The notes under the pieces were generated by a model, which saw nothing but the letters and a program-made list of their open reading frames with translations, had not been told where the DNA came from and made no database searches. This document shows, in pieces, positions 18,579 to 28,314 of a DNA stretch of 64,000 nt (its first letter is position 1; each line of letters starts with the position of its first letter). This DNA comes from Pseudomonas sp. VD-NE ins. Its GTDB lineage: Bacteria; Pseudomonadota; Gammaproteobacteria; Pseudomonadales; Pseudomonadaceae. Where the stretch lies: contig NZ_CP134772.1 of the NCBI RefSeq assembly GCF_031882575.1, forward strand, positions 6,111,001-6,175,000, written 5' to 3'. The position numbers and the translations under genes were made by a program.

Positions 18579-20021
18579 ATGTTCGATTTTCACCCCCAGC
18601 TCAAGCAGCGCTTCGCTGCCTTGCGCACGGGCGCTGAGTTTTTTTCCCTGCGATACGTACGCGAATCCGGCCAGTATCTGTCGGTGCGTAAAAACGTCGC
18701 CGAACCGCCGAGCCTGAGCCGCGACGAAGGGGCGATGCTCACCGCTCGCGTCAACGGCGTTGAAGCCTATGCCGCGACCAATGACTTGTCGCAACAAGGC
18801 CTGCAAGCCGCCCTCGAGCGCGCCGAACAGCAAGCCCGCCGGCTCAAGCCGCACGCCTTGCTCGACCTGCGCGATCAGCCGGTGTCCAGCGATCGCGCTG
18901 ATTACTTTTCGCCCAATCTCGAACAAGCCTTTCCATCCCTGAGCGAATGCTTCGAGCTGCTCGGCGCGGAATCCGCTTCGGTACCAAAGGATGAGCGCCT
19001 GGTGAATTGGGAAGTGAGCATCGGCATTACCCACGTCGAACAGATCTACCTGAGCAGCGCCGGGGCTGAATTGCGCCAGGCCCAGCGCTTCATTTATCCA
19101 GGCCTCGACGTCACCGCTTATGACGGCAACGACAGCCAGACCCGCAGCCTCGGCCGCGAGAACTTCGGCCAACAGGGCGGCGCTGACGTGATCAGTCGCT
19201 GCGGTTTGATCGGCGCCGGCCCGCAAGTTGCCGATCAGGCGCTGCAACTGCTGCTCGCGCCGAACACTCCGCCAGGCCCGCGCGACCTGCTGTTGATGCC
19301 GGATCAGATGATGCTGCAGATCCACGAATCCATCGGCCACCCGCTGGAACTCGACCGCATCCTCGGTGATGAACGCAATTACGCCGGCACCAGTTTCGTC
19401 AAAGCCAGCGACTTCGGCAGCCTGCAATACGGTTCCAAATTGTTGAACGTGACGTTCGATCCGGGCATTCCCGAAGAACTGGCCAGTTATGGTCACGATG
19501 ACGACGGCAGCAAGGCCAGCAAACAATTCCTGATTCGTGATGGTTTACTGCTGCGTCCATTGGGCGGGGCGCTGTCGCAGTTCCGCGCCGGTCTCGATGG
19601 CGTTGCCAACAGCCGCGCCTGTGGCTGGAACCGTCCGCCGATCGACCGCATGGCCAACCTCAATATCGAACCGGGCGATCAGCCGCTGAACAAGCTGATC
19701 GAAGGCATCGAGCACGGCATTCTGATGAGCACCAACCGTTCGTGGTCGATTGACGATGCGCGCAACAAATTCCAGTTCGGCTGTGAATGGGGCCAGTTGA
19801 TCGAAAACGGTGAACTGAAAGGTGTGGTGAAAAACCCGAACTACCGGGCGATTTCCGCGCATTTCTGGAAAAGCCTGCGCGCCGTCGGCGACGCCAACAC
19901 CGTCAAGGTGCTGGGCACGCCGAACTGCGGCAAAGGCGAACCGAACCAGGTGATCCGCGTCGGCCACGCTTCGCCGGCCTGCGTTTTCAGCAACGTTGAT
20001 GTATTTGGGGGAGACGCCTGA
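18579..20021 (+). CDS. TldD-family metalloprotease subunit (480 aa)
   Basis: A TldD/PmbA-family protein. Family members form a heterodimeric zinc protease in which the TldD partner carries H-E-x-x-x-H, seen here as IHESIGHPLELDR at about residues 249-261. ATG 18579 follows AAGGAGG. The next gene encodes the PmbA-like partner and overlaps by one base (TGATG), so the two are translated together. Neither sequence sits in the usual tldD-yhdP or yjgA-pmbA context, so I take this as an extra paralogous pair rather than the housekeeping TldD/PmbA. Its substrate cannot be told from the sequence. Confidence 0.85.
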   Translation: MFDFHPQLKQRFAALRTGAEFFSLRYVRESGQYLSVRKNVAEPPSLSRDEGAMLTARVNGVEAYAATNDLSQQGLQAALERAEQQARRLKPHALLDLRDQPVSSDRADYFSPNLEQAFPSLSECFELLGAESASVPKDERLVNWEVSIGITHVEQIYLSSAGAELRQAQRFIYPGLDVTAYDGNDSQTRSLGRENFGQQGGADVISRCGLIGAGPQVADQALQLLLAPNTPPGPRDLLLMPDQMMLQIHESIGHPLELDRILGDERNYAGTSFVKASDFGSLQYGSKLLNVTFDPGIPEELASYGHDDDGSKASKQFLIRDGLLLRPLGGALSQFRAGLDGVANSRACGWNRPPIDRMANLNIEPGDQPLNKLIEGIEHGILMSTNRSWSIDDARNKFQFGCEWGQLIENGELKGVVKNPNYRAISAHFWKSLRAVGDANTVKVLGTPNCGKGEPNQVIRVGHASPACVFSNVDVFGGDA

Positions 20022-21358
20022 TGAGCATTTCGAAGAGTCAGTCCGACGCCTTCAAGGTCATGGTCAATTGGCTGCGCGACAGCGTGCGCGAGCCGGAACA
20101 GTTCACCCTCAGCTTTGCCGCCGAATCCTCGGCGTTCGTGCGGTTCAATCACGCCAAGGTGCGTCAGGCCGGGCAAGTGCAGCAGGCCAACATCGTTCTG
20201 AAACTGATCAACGACGGGCGTCATGCCGACCTGCAAGTCACCCTTTCCGGTGATCAGGAAGGCGATCTGCGACGCCTCGCCGAAGGCCTGCAACAACTGC
20301 GCGAAACCCTGCCGTTGCTGCCGCAGGATCCGTATCTGCTGCTCAATCACAACGGCTGGCAGAGCAAAAATGTGCAGGAGCATCCGCTGCCGGACACCGA
20401 ACAGGTTGTCGATGAAATCTGCACTGCCGCTGAAGGTCTGGATCTGGTGGGCTTCTATGCGGCCGGCCCGATCAGCCGTGGTTTCGCCAGTTCGGCGGGG
20501 GCGTTCGGCTGGCATCAGGCCAACAGCTTCAACTTCGATTTCAGCCTGTTCCACGAGAACGGCGAAGCGGTGAAAGCCAGCTACGCCGGGCATGACTGGA
20601 GCAGCGAAGGTTTCGCCAAGCGCTTCGGCCAGGCCCGCGAGCAACTGGAATTTCTCGGTCGTCCGCTGCGCACGTTGGCACCGGGGCAATACCGCGCGTA
20701 CCTGGCGCCAGCGGCGCTGGAAGAAATCATGGGCATGCTGAGCTGGGGCGGTTTTTCGGCGCAGTCGATTGCCAGCAAGAGCAGCCCGTTGCAGAAGCTG
20801 TATGTCGGCGATCAGGCGTTCAGTCCGCTGCTGTCGCTGGATGAAAAAGTCAGCGAATCGTTGAGCCCGGCGTTTTCCGGCGAAGGTTATCCGCGCAGTG
20901 ATCTGCGCCTGATCGTCGAAGGCAAGGCCGGTGATCAACTGGTTGGCTCGCGCAGTGCAGCCGAATATGGTCTGACCGCCAACGGCGCCGGCGGTGGTGA
21001 AATGCCGAGTGCGTTGAACATGGCGGCGGGCGATCTGTCGCAAGCAGAAATCCTCAAGCAGTTGGGCACCGGGCTGTACATCAGCAACCTGTGGTACCTG
21101 AACTACTCGGATCAACCGGCCGCGCGCATGACCGGCATGACCCGTTTCGCGACCTTCTGGGTCGAGAACGGCGAGATCCAGGCGCCGGTCAGCACCATGC
21201 GCTTTGACGACAGCGCTTACAGCCTGCTCGGTTCGCAGTTGGAAGCGTTGACCGCCGAGCGTGAGTTGTTGCTGTCGGCGAGTACGTACAGCCAGCGCAA
21301 TACCTCGTCGGCATTGCTGCCGGGGGCGTTAGTTAGCCGACTCACGCTAACCCTCTGA
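20021..21358 (+). CDS. PmbA-like partner of the TldD-family protease (445 aa)
   Basis: A TldD/PmbA-family protein lacking the H-E-x-x-x-H metal motif, as expected for the non-catalytic partner. The C-terminal half has the family block LYISNLWYLNYSDQ and ends with a typical SALLPGALVSRLTLTL. It starts at the ATG overlapping the stop of the preceding gene by one base, and the long shared interface family suggests the two products assemble together. The known family activity is removal of leader peptides or degradation of unfolded small proteins. No candidate substrate peptide lies next to it. Confidence 0.82.
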   Translation: MSISKSQSDAFKVMVNWLRDSVREPEQFTLSFAAESSAFVRFNHAKVRQAGQVQQANIVLKLINDGRHADLQVTLSGDQEGDLRRLAEGLQQLRETLPLLPQDPYLLLNHNGWQSKNVQEHPLPDTEQVVDEICTAAEGLDLVGFYAAGPISRGFASSAGAFGWHQANSFNFDFSLFHENGEAVKASYAGHDWSSEGFAKRFGQAREQLEFLGRPLRTLAPGQYRAYLAPAALEEIMGMLSWGGFSAQSIASKSSPLQKLYVGDQAFSPLLSLDEKVSESLSPAFSGEGYPRSDLRLIVEGKAGDQLVGSRSAAEYGLTANGAGGGEMPSALNMAAGDLSQAEILKQLGTGLYISNLWYLNYSDQPAARMTGMTRFATFWVENGEIQAPVSTMRFDDSAYSLLGSQLEALTAERELLLSASTYSQRNTSSALLPGALVSRLTLTL

Positions 21359-21475
21359 CAGCGATCGTTCCCACGCTCTGCGTGGGAATGCAGCCCGGGA
21401 CGCTCTGCGTCCCAGCCAAAAGCGGACGCGGAGCGTCCGTTGAGGCATTCCCACGCAGAGTGTGGGAACGATCAT
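21358..21475. repeat. Nested palindromic repeat (CGTTCCCACGCTCTGCGTGGGAA type)
   Basis: Outer arms CGATCGTTCCCACGCTCTGC and GCAGAGTGTGGGAACGATCA enclose inner arms GACGCTCTGCGTCCCAGCC and GCGGACGCGGAGCGTCCG. This gives a long double hairpin of about 115 bases between the protease pair and the exporter gene. It is a different class from the REP doublets elsewhere in the window. Confidence 0.8.
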
Positions 21476-21497
21476 CAAACAGACAACAAGAGGTTCC

Positions 21498-22925
21498 ATG
21501 CCCAACCGCCCGCCTCTCGACGCCATCACCGCCCGCTGGTTGCCGTGGGTCGTCGCTATCGCTTTCTTCATGCAGTCCCTCGACGGGACCATCCTCAACA
21601 CCGCACTGCCGGCCATGGCTCGCGATCTGGCCGAAAATCCGTTACGTATGCAGGGCGTAATCATCGCCTACATGCTCACCGTAGCGCTGTTGATCCCGGC
21701 CTCAGGCTGGATCGCCGACCGCTTCGGCACCAAGAAAATCTTCTTCGGCGCGATCCTGCTGTTCAGCTTCGGCTCACTGCTCTGCGCCTTGTCGAGCAGT
21801 CTGAGCATGCTGATCGGCGCCCGCGTCATTCAAGGTCTGGGCGGTGCACTGATGCTGCCGGTCGGGCGGCTGGTGGTCCTGCGCGCCTATCCGCGATCGG
21901 AACTGGTGCGGATCATGGGCTTCATCACCATCCCCGGCCTGCTCGGCCCGCTGATCGGCCCGACCATGGGCGGCTGGATGGTCGAGTACCTGACGTGGCA
22001 CTGGATCTTCCTGATCAACCTGCCGGTCGGCGTCATCGGTTGCTATGCGGTGTGGAAATTCATTCCCGACCTGCGCGGCACCGAGCGCACACGTTTCGAT
22101 AGCCTCGGCTTCCTGCTGTTCGGCGCGGCGATGATCCTGATCACCATCGCCATGGAAGGCCTCGGCGAATTGCACCTGCCGCATCTGCGCGTGATGTTGC
22201 TGCTGTTCGGTGGCATGGCCTGTCTGGCGGCGTACTGGTTGCGCGCCGGGCACATCGAGAACCCGCTGTTCGCACCGTCGCTGTTCAAGACCCGCACGTT
22301 TGCCGTTGGTATTCTCGGCAACCTCTTCGCGCGTTTGGGCAGCGGCGCCTTGCCGTTTCTGGTGCCGTTGCTGCTGCAAGTGGCGCTGGGCTATTCGCCG
22401 TCACAAGCGGGGATGAGCATGCTGCCGCTGGCCGCTGCGGCGATGTTCGCCAAATGGATGGCGCGACCGCTGATCGAACGCTTCGGCTATCGAATCGTGC
22501 TGACCGGCAACACCCTGGCGCTGGGGATCATGCTGGCGAGCATGGGCCTGGTCAGCGAGCAGACGCCGTATTGGTTGTTGCTGTGTCTGCTGGCGATTCT
22601 CGGCGCGATCAACTCGCTGCAATTCACCGCGATGAACACGGTGACGCTGATCGATCTCGACGATGCGAGCGCCAGCAGCGGCAACAGCTTGCTCTCGGTG
22701 GTCGCGCAGTTGTCGCTGAGTCTTGGGGTGGCGTGCGCCGGTGCGTTGCTCGGCGGGTTTACGGCAGAAATCGGTAACGATGGCGTGGAAACCGTGCTCG
22801 GCGCCTTCCAGCTGACCTTCGTCACCGTCGGCATCATGGCTATGCTTGCCGCGACGATCTTCTCGCAACTGTCGAAAGAAGACGGTCGCCGCGCCAAGCG
22901 CCCGGAAGAACACATCGAACATTAA
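21498..22925 (+). CDS. MFS drug exporter, DHA2 (EmrB/QacA-type, 14 TM, 475 aa)
   Basis: A proton-driven multidrug efflux pump. The family motif SLDGTILNTALPAMA lies in helix 1 (about residues 30-44), motif A-like GWIADRFGTKKIFF follows helix 2, and about fourteen hydrophobic segments are visible. ATG 21498 (MPNRPPLDAITARWL) has AAGAGG upstream; a longer frame starts inside the repeat and is rejected. No membrane-fusion partner lies next to it, so it probably acts alone in the inner membrane like MdtD. The substrate is unknown. Confidence 0.88.
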   Translation: MPNRPPLDAITARWLPWVVAIAFFMQSLDGTILNTALPAMARDLAENPLRMQGVIIAYMLTVALLIPASGWIADRFGTKKIFFGAILLFSFGSLLCALSSSLSMLIGARVIQGLGGALMLPVGRLVVLRAYPRSELVRIMGFITIPGLLGPLIGPTMGGWMVEYLTWHWIFLINLPVGVIGCYAVWKFIPDLRGTERTRFDSLGFLLFGAAMILITIAMEGLGELHLPHLRVMLLLFGGMACLAAYWLRAGHIENPLFAPSLFKTRTFAVGILGNLFARLGSGALPFLVPLLLQVALGYSPSQAGMSMLPLAAAAMFAKWMARPLIERFGYRIVLTGNTLALGIMLASMGLVSEQTPYWLLLCLLAILGAINSLQFTAMNTVTLIDLDDASASSGNSLLSVVAQLSLSLGVACAGALLGGFTAEIGNDGVETVLGAFQLTFVTVGIMAMLAATIFSQLSKEDGRRAKRPEEHIEH

Positions 22926-23005
22926 CCACTGTTCGTCCAGAACTTTCGAAGAAAGTGGCACGGGGCTGCTACACTGCGCGACATTTTGTTTTGCAGGCCA
23001 GTCCC

Positions 23006-24391
23006 GTGACCACCATCGCCACCGCTTTTAATACTCTGCCGCTGTCCGCCGCCATGCTGGCTAACCTCGAATCCCTCGGTTATGCCCAGATGACGCCGAT
23101 CCAGGCGCAGAGCTTGCCGGTGATCCTCAAGGGGATGGACCTGATCGCCCAGGCCAAGACCGGCAGCGGCAAGACCGCCGCGTTCGGCATCGGCCTGCTC
23201 AACCCGATCAACCCGCGCTACTTCGGTTGCCAGGCACTGGTGATCTGCCCGACGCGCGAGCTGGCCGACCAGGTCGCCAAGGAAATCCGTCGTCTGGCCC
23301 GTGCCGAAGACAACATCAAGGTCCTGACCCTGTGCGGCGGCGTGTCGTTCGGCCCGCAGATCGCTTCGCTGGAACACGGCGCGCACATCATCGTCGGCAC
23401 CCCGGGTCGCATTCAGCAGCACCTGCGCAAGGGTTCGCTGGTCCTCGACGGCCTGAACACGCTGATCCTCGACGAAGCCGACCGCATGCTCGACATGGGC
23501 TTCTACGACGCCATCGAAGACATCATCGTCAAGACTCCGGAGCGTCGTCAGACCCTGCTGTTCTCCGCGACTTACCCGGTGGGCATCAAGCAACTGGCCT
23601 CGAAATTCATGCGTGATCCGCAAACGGTGAAAGCCGAGGCGTTTCACGATGACACGCAGATCGAGCAGCGCTTCTACGAGATTTCCCCGGAAGATCGCAT
23701 GAGCGCAGTGACCAAAGTCCTGCACCACTTCCGCCCGGCGTCGTGCGTGGCGTTCTGCTTCACCAAGCAGCAAGTGCAGGAAACCGTTGATCACCTGACC
23801 GCCAAAGGCATTTCCGCTGTCGGCCTGCACGGCGATCTGGAACAGCGTGATCGCGATCAGGTGCTGGCGATGTTCGCCAACCGCAGTACGTCGGTACTGG
23901 TCGCCACCGACGTCGCCGCCCGTGGTCTGGACATCGATGCGCTGGACATGGTGATCAACGTCGAACTGGCGCGCGATTCGGAAATCCACATTCACCGCGT
24001 CGGCCGTACCGGTCGTGCCGGCGAGAAAGGCATCGCGATCAGCCTGGTTGCTCCGGGTGAAGCGCACCGCGCGCAAGCCATTGAGCAGCTGCAGAAGTCG
24101 CCGCTGAACTGGGATCAGGTCGATAACCTCAAGTCCCAAGGCCTCGCCCCGCTGCAACCGCCGATGACCACGCTGTGCATCGGTGCTGGCCGTAAAGACA
24201 AGGTTCGTCCGGGCGACATTCTGGGTGCTTTGACTGGCGATGCCGGCATTCCCGGTGCGCAGGTGGGCAAGATCGCCATCTTCGACTTCCAGGCTTATGT
24301 AGCCGTGGACCGCACCGTGGCCATGCAGGCCTTGCAGCGTCTGAACGACGGCAAGATCAAGGGCCGTTCGTTGCGCGTCCGTATTTTGTAA
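23006..24391 (+). CDS. dbpA: ATP-dependent RNA helicase DbpA (461 aa)
   Basis: A DEAD-box helicase for late assembly of the 50S ribosome, activated by 23S rRNA hairpin 92. Walker A AKTGSGKT is at residues 50-57, DEAD at 156-159 (LDEADRML), SAT follows, and motif VI is HRVGRTGRAG. The C-terminal 75 residues (CIGAGRKDKVRPGDILGALT...) are the DbpA-specific RNA-binding domain, which separates it from RhlE and SrmB. The start is GTG 23006, giving MTTIATAFNTLPLS; no ATG fits this frame. Confidence 0.95.
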   Translation: MTTIATAFNTLPLSAAMLANLESLGYAQMTPIQAQSLPVILKGMDLIAQAKTGSGKTAAFGIGLLNPINPRYFGCQALVICPTRELADQVAKEIRRLARAEDNIKVLTLCGGVSFGPQIASLEHGAHIIVGTPGRIQQHLRKGSLVLDGLNTLILDEADRMLDMGFYDAIEDIIVKTPERRQTLLFSATYPVGIKQLASKFMRDPQTVKAEAFHDDTQIEQRFYEISPEDRMSAVTKVLHHFRPASCVAFCFTKQQVQETVDHLTAKGISAVGLHGDLEQRDRDQVLAMFANRSTSVLVATDVAARGLDIDALDMVINVELARDSEIHIHRVGRTGRAGEKGIAISLVAPGEAHRAQAIEQLQKSPLNWDQVDNLKSQGLAPLQPPMTTLCIGAGRKDKVRPGDILGALTGDAGIPGAQVGKIAIFDFQAYVAVDRTVAMQALQRLNDGKIKGRSLRVRIL

Positions 24392-24413
24392 ACGATCTTC
24401 GCTCCAAAGAAGA

Positions 24414-24512
24414 TCCCTGTGGGAGCGAGCCTGCTCGCGAATGCAATCTGTCAGTCGACATTCATGTTGAATGACACACCGCTTTCGCGAGCAGGCTCGC
24501 TCCCACAGTTTG
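24414..24512. repeat. REP doublet (GTGGGAGCGAGCCTGCTCGCGAA type)
   Basis: Two inverted copies lie between dbpA and the flavoprotein gene, about 45 bases apart. Confidence 0.85.
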
Positions 24513-24543
24513 TTTTGTAGCGACCCACCATGAGGACACCGTT

Positions 24544-25722
24544 TTGCGCTCTACCGAAGTCGTGATCATTGGCGCTGGCGCCGCTGGGTTGATGTGTGCA
24601 CTGACCGCCGCCGGGCGTGGGCGTCAGGTGTTGCTGCTCGACCACGCGAACAAGGCCGGCAAGAAAATCCTGATGTCGGGCGGTGGCCGCTGCAACTTCA
24701 CCAACATGTACACCGAGCCGAGCAATTTCCTCTCGCAGAACCCGCATTTCTGCAAATCCGCGCTGGCGCGCTACACCCAGTGGGATTTCATCGGCATGGT
24801 CGGCAAACACGCCGTGCCCTACCACGAGAAAAAACTCGGCCAGTTGTTTTGCGATAACAAATCCAGCGACATCCTCGAAATGCTCCTGACCGAATGCGAT
24901 CAGGTCGGCGTCGAACTGCACCTAGACACGTCGATTCAAACGATTGAGAAAGTCGAGAGCGGTTACCTGCTCGACACCACACTCGGACAGGTTCAGTGCC
25001 AGTCGCTGGTGATCGCTACCGGCGGATTGTCGATCCCGACGCTGGGCGCCACCGGTTTCGGTTACCAAGTGGCCAAGCAGTTCGGCCACGAATTGCTGCC
25101 GACCCGTGCCGGGCTGGTGCCATTCACCATCACCGATCAGCTCAAGGAACTCTGCACCGAGCTGTCCGGAACGTCGGTGGATTGTCTGGTCAGCTGCAAC
25201 GATCAGAGCTTTCGCGAGAACATCCTGTTCACTCACCGAGGCCTCAGCGGCCCGGCGATTTTGCAGATTTCCTCGTTCTGGGAATCCGGCGACACCGTGG
25301 AGATCAACCTGCTGCCGGATCACGACGCGGCGAGCTGGCTGCAACAGCAAGTGGCCGAGCGCCCGAACAGCGAGCTGAAAACCCTGCTCGGTGAAATTTT
25401 CACCAAGAAGATGGCCAATCTGCTGGCGGACAACTGGTTTGTGTCCAAGCCGATGAAGCAGTACACCCACGCCGAACTGGCGGAAATTGCCGAGAAGCTG
25501 GGCAGCTGGAAAGTGGTGCCGGCCGGCACCGAAGGTTATCGCACGGCCGAGGTAACGCTCGGTGGCGTCGATACCCGCGAGGTGTCGTCCAAGACCATGG
25601 AATCGCTGAAAAGCCCGGGCCTGTACTTTATCGGTGAAGTCCTCGATGTCACCGGCCACCTGGGCGGTTTCAACTTCCAGTGGGCCTGGGCCTCCGGCTA
25701 CGCCGCCGCGCAGTACGCCTGA
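24544..25722 (+). CDS. YhiN/HI0933-family flavoprotein (NAD(P)/FAD-dependent oxidoreductase, 392 aa)
   Basis: An FAD-binding protein of the BaiN/YhiN family. The N-terminal motif VVIIGAGAAGLMCALTAAGR gives G-x-G-x-x-G at about residues 9-14, followed by MSGGGRCNFTN typical of the family. The C-terminal LGGFNFQWAWASGY flavin block is intact. The start is TTG 24544 with GAGGA eleven bases upstream; the nearby ATG at 24530 is out of frame. Family members are linked to reductase activity of unknown physiological substrate, so I leave the function general. Confidence 0.87.
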   Translation: MRSTEVVIIGAGAAGLMCALTAAGRGRQVLLLDHANKAGKKILMSGGGRCNFTNMYTEPSNFLSQNPHFCKSALARYTQWDFIGMVGKHAVPYHEKKLGQLFCDNKSSDILEMLLTECDQVGVELHLDTSIQTIEKVESGYLLDTTLGQVQCQSLVIATGGLSIPTLGATGFGYQVAKQFGHELLPTRAGLVPFTITDQLKELCTELSGTSVDCLVSCNDQSFRENILFTHRGLSGPAILQISSFWESGDTVEINLLPDHDAASWLQQQVAERPNSELKTLLGEIFTKKMANLLADNWFVSKPMKQYTHAELAEIAEKLGSWKVVPAGTEGYRTAEVTLGGVDTREVSSKTMESLKSPGLYFIGEVLDVTGHLGGFNFQWAWASGYAAAQYA

Positions 25723-25750
25723 TCCCATTCTTTCGAATGTGAAATGCAAT

Positions 25751-25862
25751 CCCTGTGGGAGCTGGCTTGCCAGCGATGAGGCCGGTACATCCAACATCAA
25801 TGTTGAATGTCAGACCGCCATCGCTGGCAAGTCGAATCGTCGCACCGCAGCTCCCACAAGGA
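25751..25862. repeat. REP-type doublet
   Basis: CTGTGGGAGCTGGCTTGCCAGCGATG at 25751-25778 faces CATCGCTGGCAAGTCGAATC...GCTCCCACA at about 25816-25858. The remaining 140 bases up to the FUSC gene show nothing else I can name. Confidence 0.8.
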
Positions 25863-26000
25863 TATGTGCACCATTCAAGATTTAGTTCGGCACAAGATCT
25901 CAAAGGAACACTTTTTGCTGTCAGATGTGATCGGCGCCATTGCGTCGGCGTCATTACTGGCTCAATTTAGCGGCATCGCCTCGGAAGGCCTTCGCACTTC

Positions 26001-28193
26001 ATGTCCTCGACCTCGTTTCGTCAGTCTTTGCGGCGCCTGTGGGCGCTGGATAAATTCAGCTACAGCGTGCGGGTGTTCATCGCCCTGACCGGCAGCATGG
26101 CGCTGTGTTGGTATCAGGATGAAATGGGCCTGCTGATCCCGTTGTTCCTCGGCATCATCGCCAGCGCCCTGGCCGAAACCGACGACAGTTGGCAGGGCCG
26201 CCTCAACGCCCTCGCGGTGACGCTGGTGTGTTTCAGCATCGCCGCGCTGTCGGTGGAATTGCTCTTCCCCTACCCCATCGTGTTTGCCATTGCTTTGGCG
26301 CTGGCCAGTTTCGGCCTGACCATGCTCGGTGCGCTCGGCGAGCGTTATGGCGCGATTGCCTCGGCGACGCTGATTCTGTCGGTGTACACGATGATCGGTG
26401 TTGACCAGCGCGGTGGCGCGGTCACCGATTTCTGGCACGAACCGATGCTGCTGGTCGCCGGCGCCGCGTGGTACGGCTTGCTCTCGGTGGTGTGGCAGGC
26501 GCTGTTTTCCAACCAGCCGGTACAGCAAAGTCTGGCGCGGTTGTTCCGTGAATTGGGTTTTTACCTGAAGCTGAAATCGTCGCTGTTCGAGCCGATCCGA
26601 CAGATGGACGTCGAAGCGCGACGTCTGGAACTGGCCCAGCAAAACGGACGCGTGGTGGCGGCGCTGAACAGTGCCAAGGAAATCATCCTGCACCGCGTCG
26701 GCAACGGCCGCCCCGGCTCGAAAGTCAGCCGTTACCTGAAGCTGTACTTCCTTGCTCAGGACATCCACGAACGCGCCAGTTCCTCGCACTATCCGTACAA
26801 CGCGCTGGCCGAAGCGTTCTTCCACAGTGACGTGCTGTTCCGCTGCCAGCGCCTGTTGCGCCAGCAGGGCAAGGCCTGCCGCGCGCTGGCCGAATCGATC
26901 CAGATGCGCCAGCCGTTCATTTACGACGCGAGTTTCGCCGAAGCCCTGAGCGACCTCGACGCCTCCCTCGAACATCTGCGCATCCAGAGCAACCCGGCAT
27001 GGCGCGGATTGCTGCGCTCACTGCGCGCACTGGCGGCCAACCTCGGCACCCTCGACCGTTTGCTCAGCGACGCGAGTAATCCCGATGCCTTGGCCGACGC
27101 GACCGACAGCAGCCTGCTCGACCGCTCGCCGCGCAATCTCAAGGATGTGTGGATTCGCCTGCGCACGCAGCTGACGCCGACCTCTTTGTTGTTCCGTCAT
27201 GCCCTGCGCCTGCCACTGGCGCTGAGTATCGGCTACGGCATGGTGCATCTGATTCACCCGTCGCAGGGTTACTGGATCATCCTCACCACCCTGTTCGTCT
27301 GCCAGCCAAACTACGGCGCGACGCGGCGCAAACTCGGCCAGCGGATTTTCGGCACGGCCATCGGCCTGACCGTGGCGTGGGCGCTGTTCGATCTGTTCCC
27401 GAGCCCGTTGGTGCAGTCCTGCTTCGCCATCGCTGCCGGGGTGGTGTTCTTTACCAACCGCACCACTCGCTACACCCTGGCGACGGCGGCGATCACCATC
27501 ATGGTGCTGTTCTGCTTCAACCAGGTCGGTGACGGTTACGGACTGTTCCTGCCACGGTTGTTCGATACCTTGCTCGGCAGCCTGATCGCCGGCCTGACGG
27601 TATTCCTGTTCCTGCCGGACTGGCAGGGCCGACGCCTGAACAAAGTGCTGGCCAACACCCTGACCTGCAACAGCATCTACCTGCGCCAGATCATGCAGCA
27701 ATACGCCGCTGGCAAAAGCGATGACCTCGCCTATCGTCTGGCCCGGCGCAATGCGCACAACGCCGATGCGGCGCTGTCGACGACGCTGGCGAACATGCTC
27801 ATGGAACCGGGGCATTTCCGTAAGGAAGCGGATGTCGGATTCCGCTTTCTGGTGCTGTCGCACACCTTGCTGAGTTATCTGTCAGGGCTGGGTGCGCATC
27901 GCGAGACCCAGTTGCCGGCGGATGTGCGTGAGCATTTGATTGATGGCGCCGGGGTGAAGCTGGCAACGAGCATCGACGAAATCGCCCAAGGGCTGGCGAA
28001 CAAGCAGCCGGTGGCGATTCAGAGTGACGAGGAAGAAGCGCTGGCCAATGAGCTGGAGCAGATGCCTGATGAAATTGATGAGGGACAGCGGTTGGTGCAG
28101 ACGCAGTTGGCGTTGATTTGCCGGCAGTTGGGGCCATTGCGGACGCTAGCGGCGCATCTTATCAAGGACACCAGTGAGATCAGCGCTGGCTGA
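26001..28193 (+). CDS. yccS: YccS-type FUSC family inner-membrane protein (730 aa)
   Basis: A predicted inner-membrane transporter-like protein with two sets of membrane helices (about residues 25-150 and 395-520) separated by a large soluble region, the YccS/YhfK architecture of the aromatic-acid exporter (FUSC/PET) superfamily. Length matches YccS. ATG 26001 opens MSSTSFRQSLRRLWALDKFSY. The gene is bounded by REP doublets on both sides and seems to be its own unit. The cargo is unknown; related AaeB proteins export aromatic acids, but that cannot be transferred here. Confidence 0.85.
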   Translation: MSSTSFRQSLRRLWALDKFSYSVRVFIALTGSMALCWYQDEMGLLIPLFLGIIASALAETDDSWQGRLNALAVTLVCFSIAALSVELLFPYPIVFAIALALASFGLTMLGALGERYGAIASATLILSVYTMIGVDQRGGAVTDFWHEPMLLVAGAAWYGLLSVVWQALFSNQPVQQSLARLFRELGFYLKLKSSLFEPIRQMDVEARRLELAQQNGRVVAALNSAKEIILHRVGNGRPGSKVSRYLKLYFLAQDIHERASSSHYPYNALAEAFFHSDVLFRCQRLLRQQGKACRALAESIQMRQPFIYDASFAEALSDLDASLEHLRIQSNPAWRGLLRSLRALAANLGTLDRLLSDASNPDALADATDSSLLDRSPRNLKDVWIRLRTQLTPTSLLFRHALRLPLALSIGYGMVHLIHPSQGYWIILTTLFVCQPNYGATRRKLGQRIFGTAIGLTVAWALFDLFPSPLVQSCFAIAAGVVFFTNRTTRYTLATAAITIMVLFCFNQVGDGYGLFLPRLFDTLLGSLIAGLTVFLFLPDWQGRRLNKVLANTLTCNSIYLRQIMQQYAAGKSDDLAYRLARRNAHNADAALSTTLANMLMEPGHFRKEADVGFRFLVLSHTLLSYLSGLGAHRETQLPADVREHLIDGAGVKLATSIDEIAQGLANKQPVAIQSDEEEALANELEQMPDEIDEGQRLVQTQLALICRQLGPLRTLAAHLIKDTSEISAG

Positions 28194-28194
28194 C

Positions 28195-28284
28195 AGGACG
28201 CCTTCGCGAGCAAGCTCGCTCCCACATTTGTTCTGTGTCATTCACAAATCCAATGTGGGAGCGAGCTTGCTCGCGAAGAGGCCA
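28195..28284. repeat. REP doublet (GCGAGCAAGCTCGCTCCCACA type)
   Basis: Two inverted units lie directly after the FUSC stop and before the convergent binding-protein gene. Confidence 0.85.
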
Positions 28285-28314
28285 TCAGTCATACAGAGGA
28301 TTCTGGATCAACCC

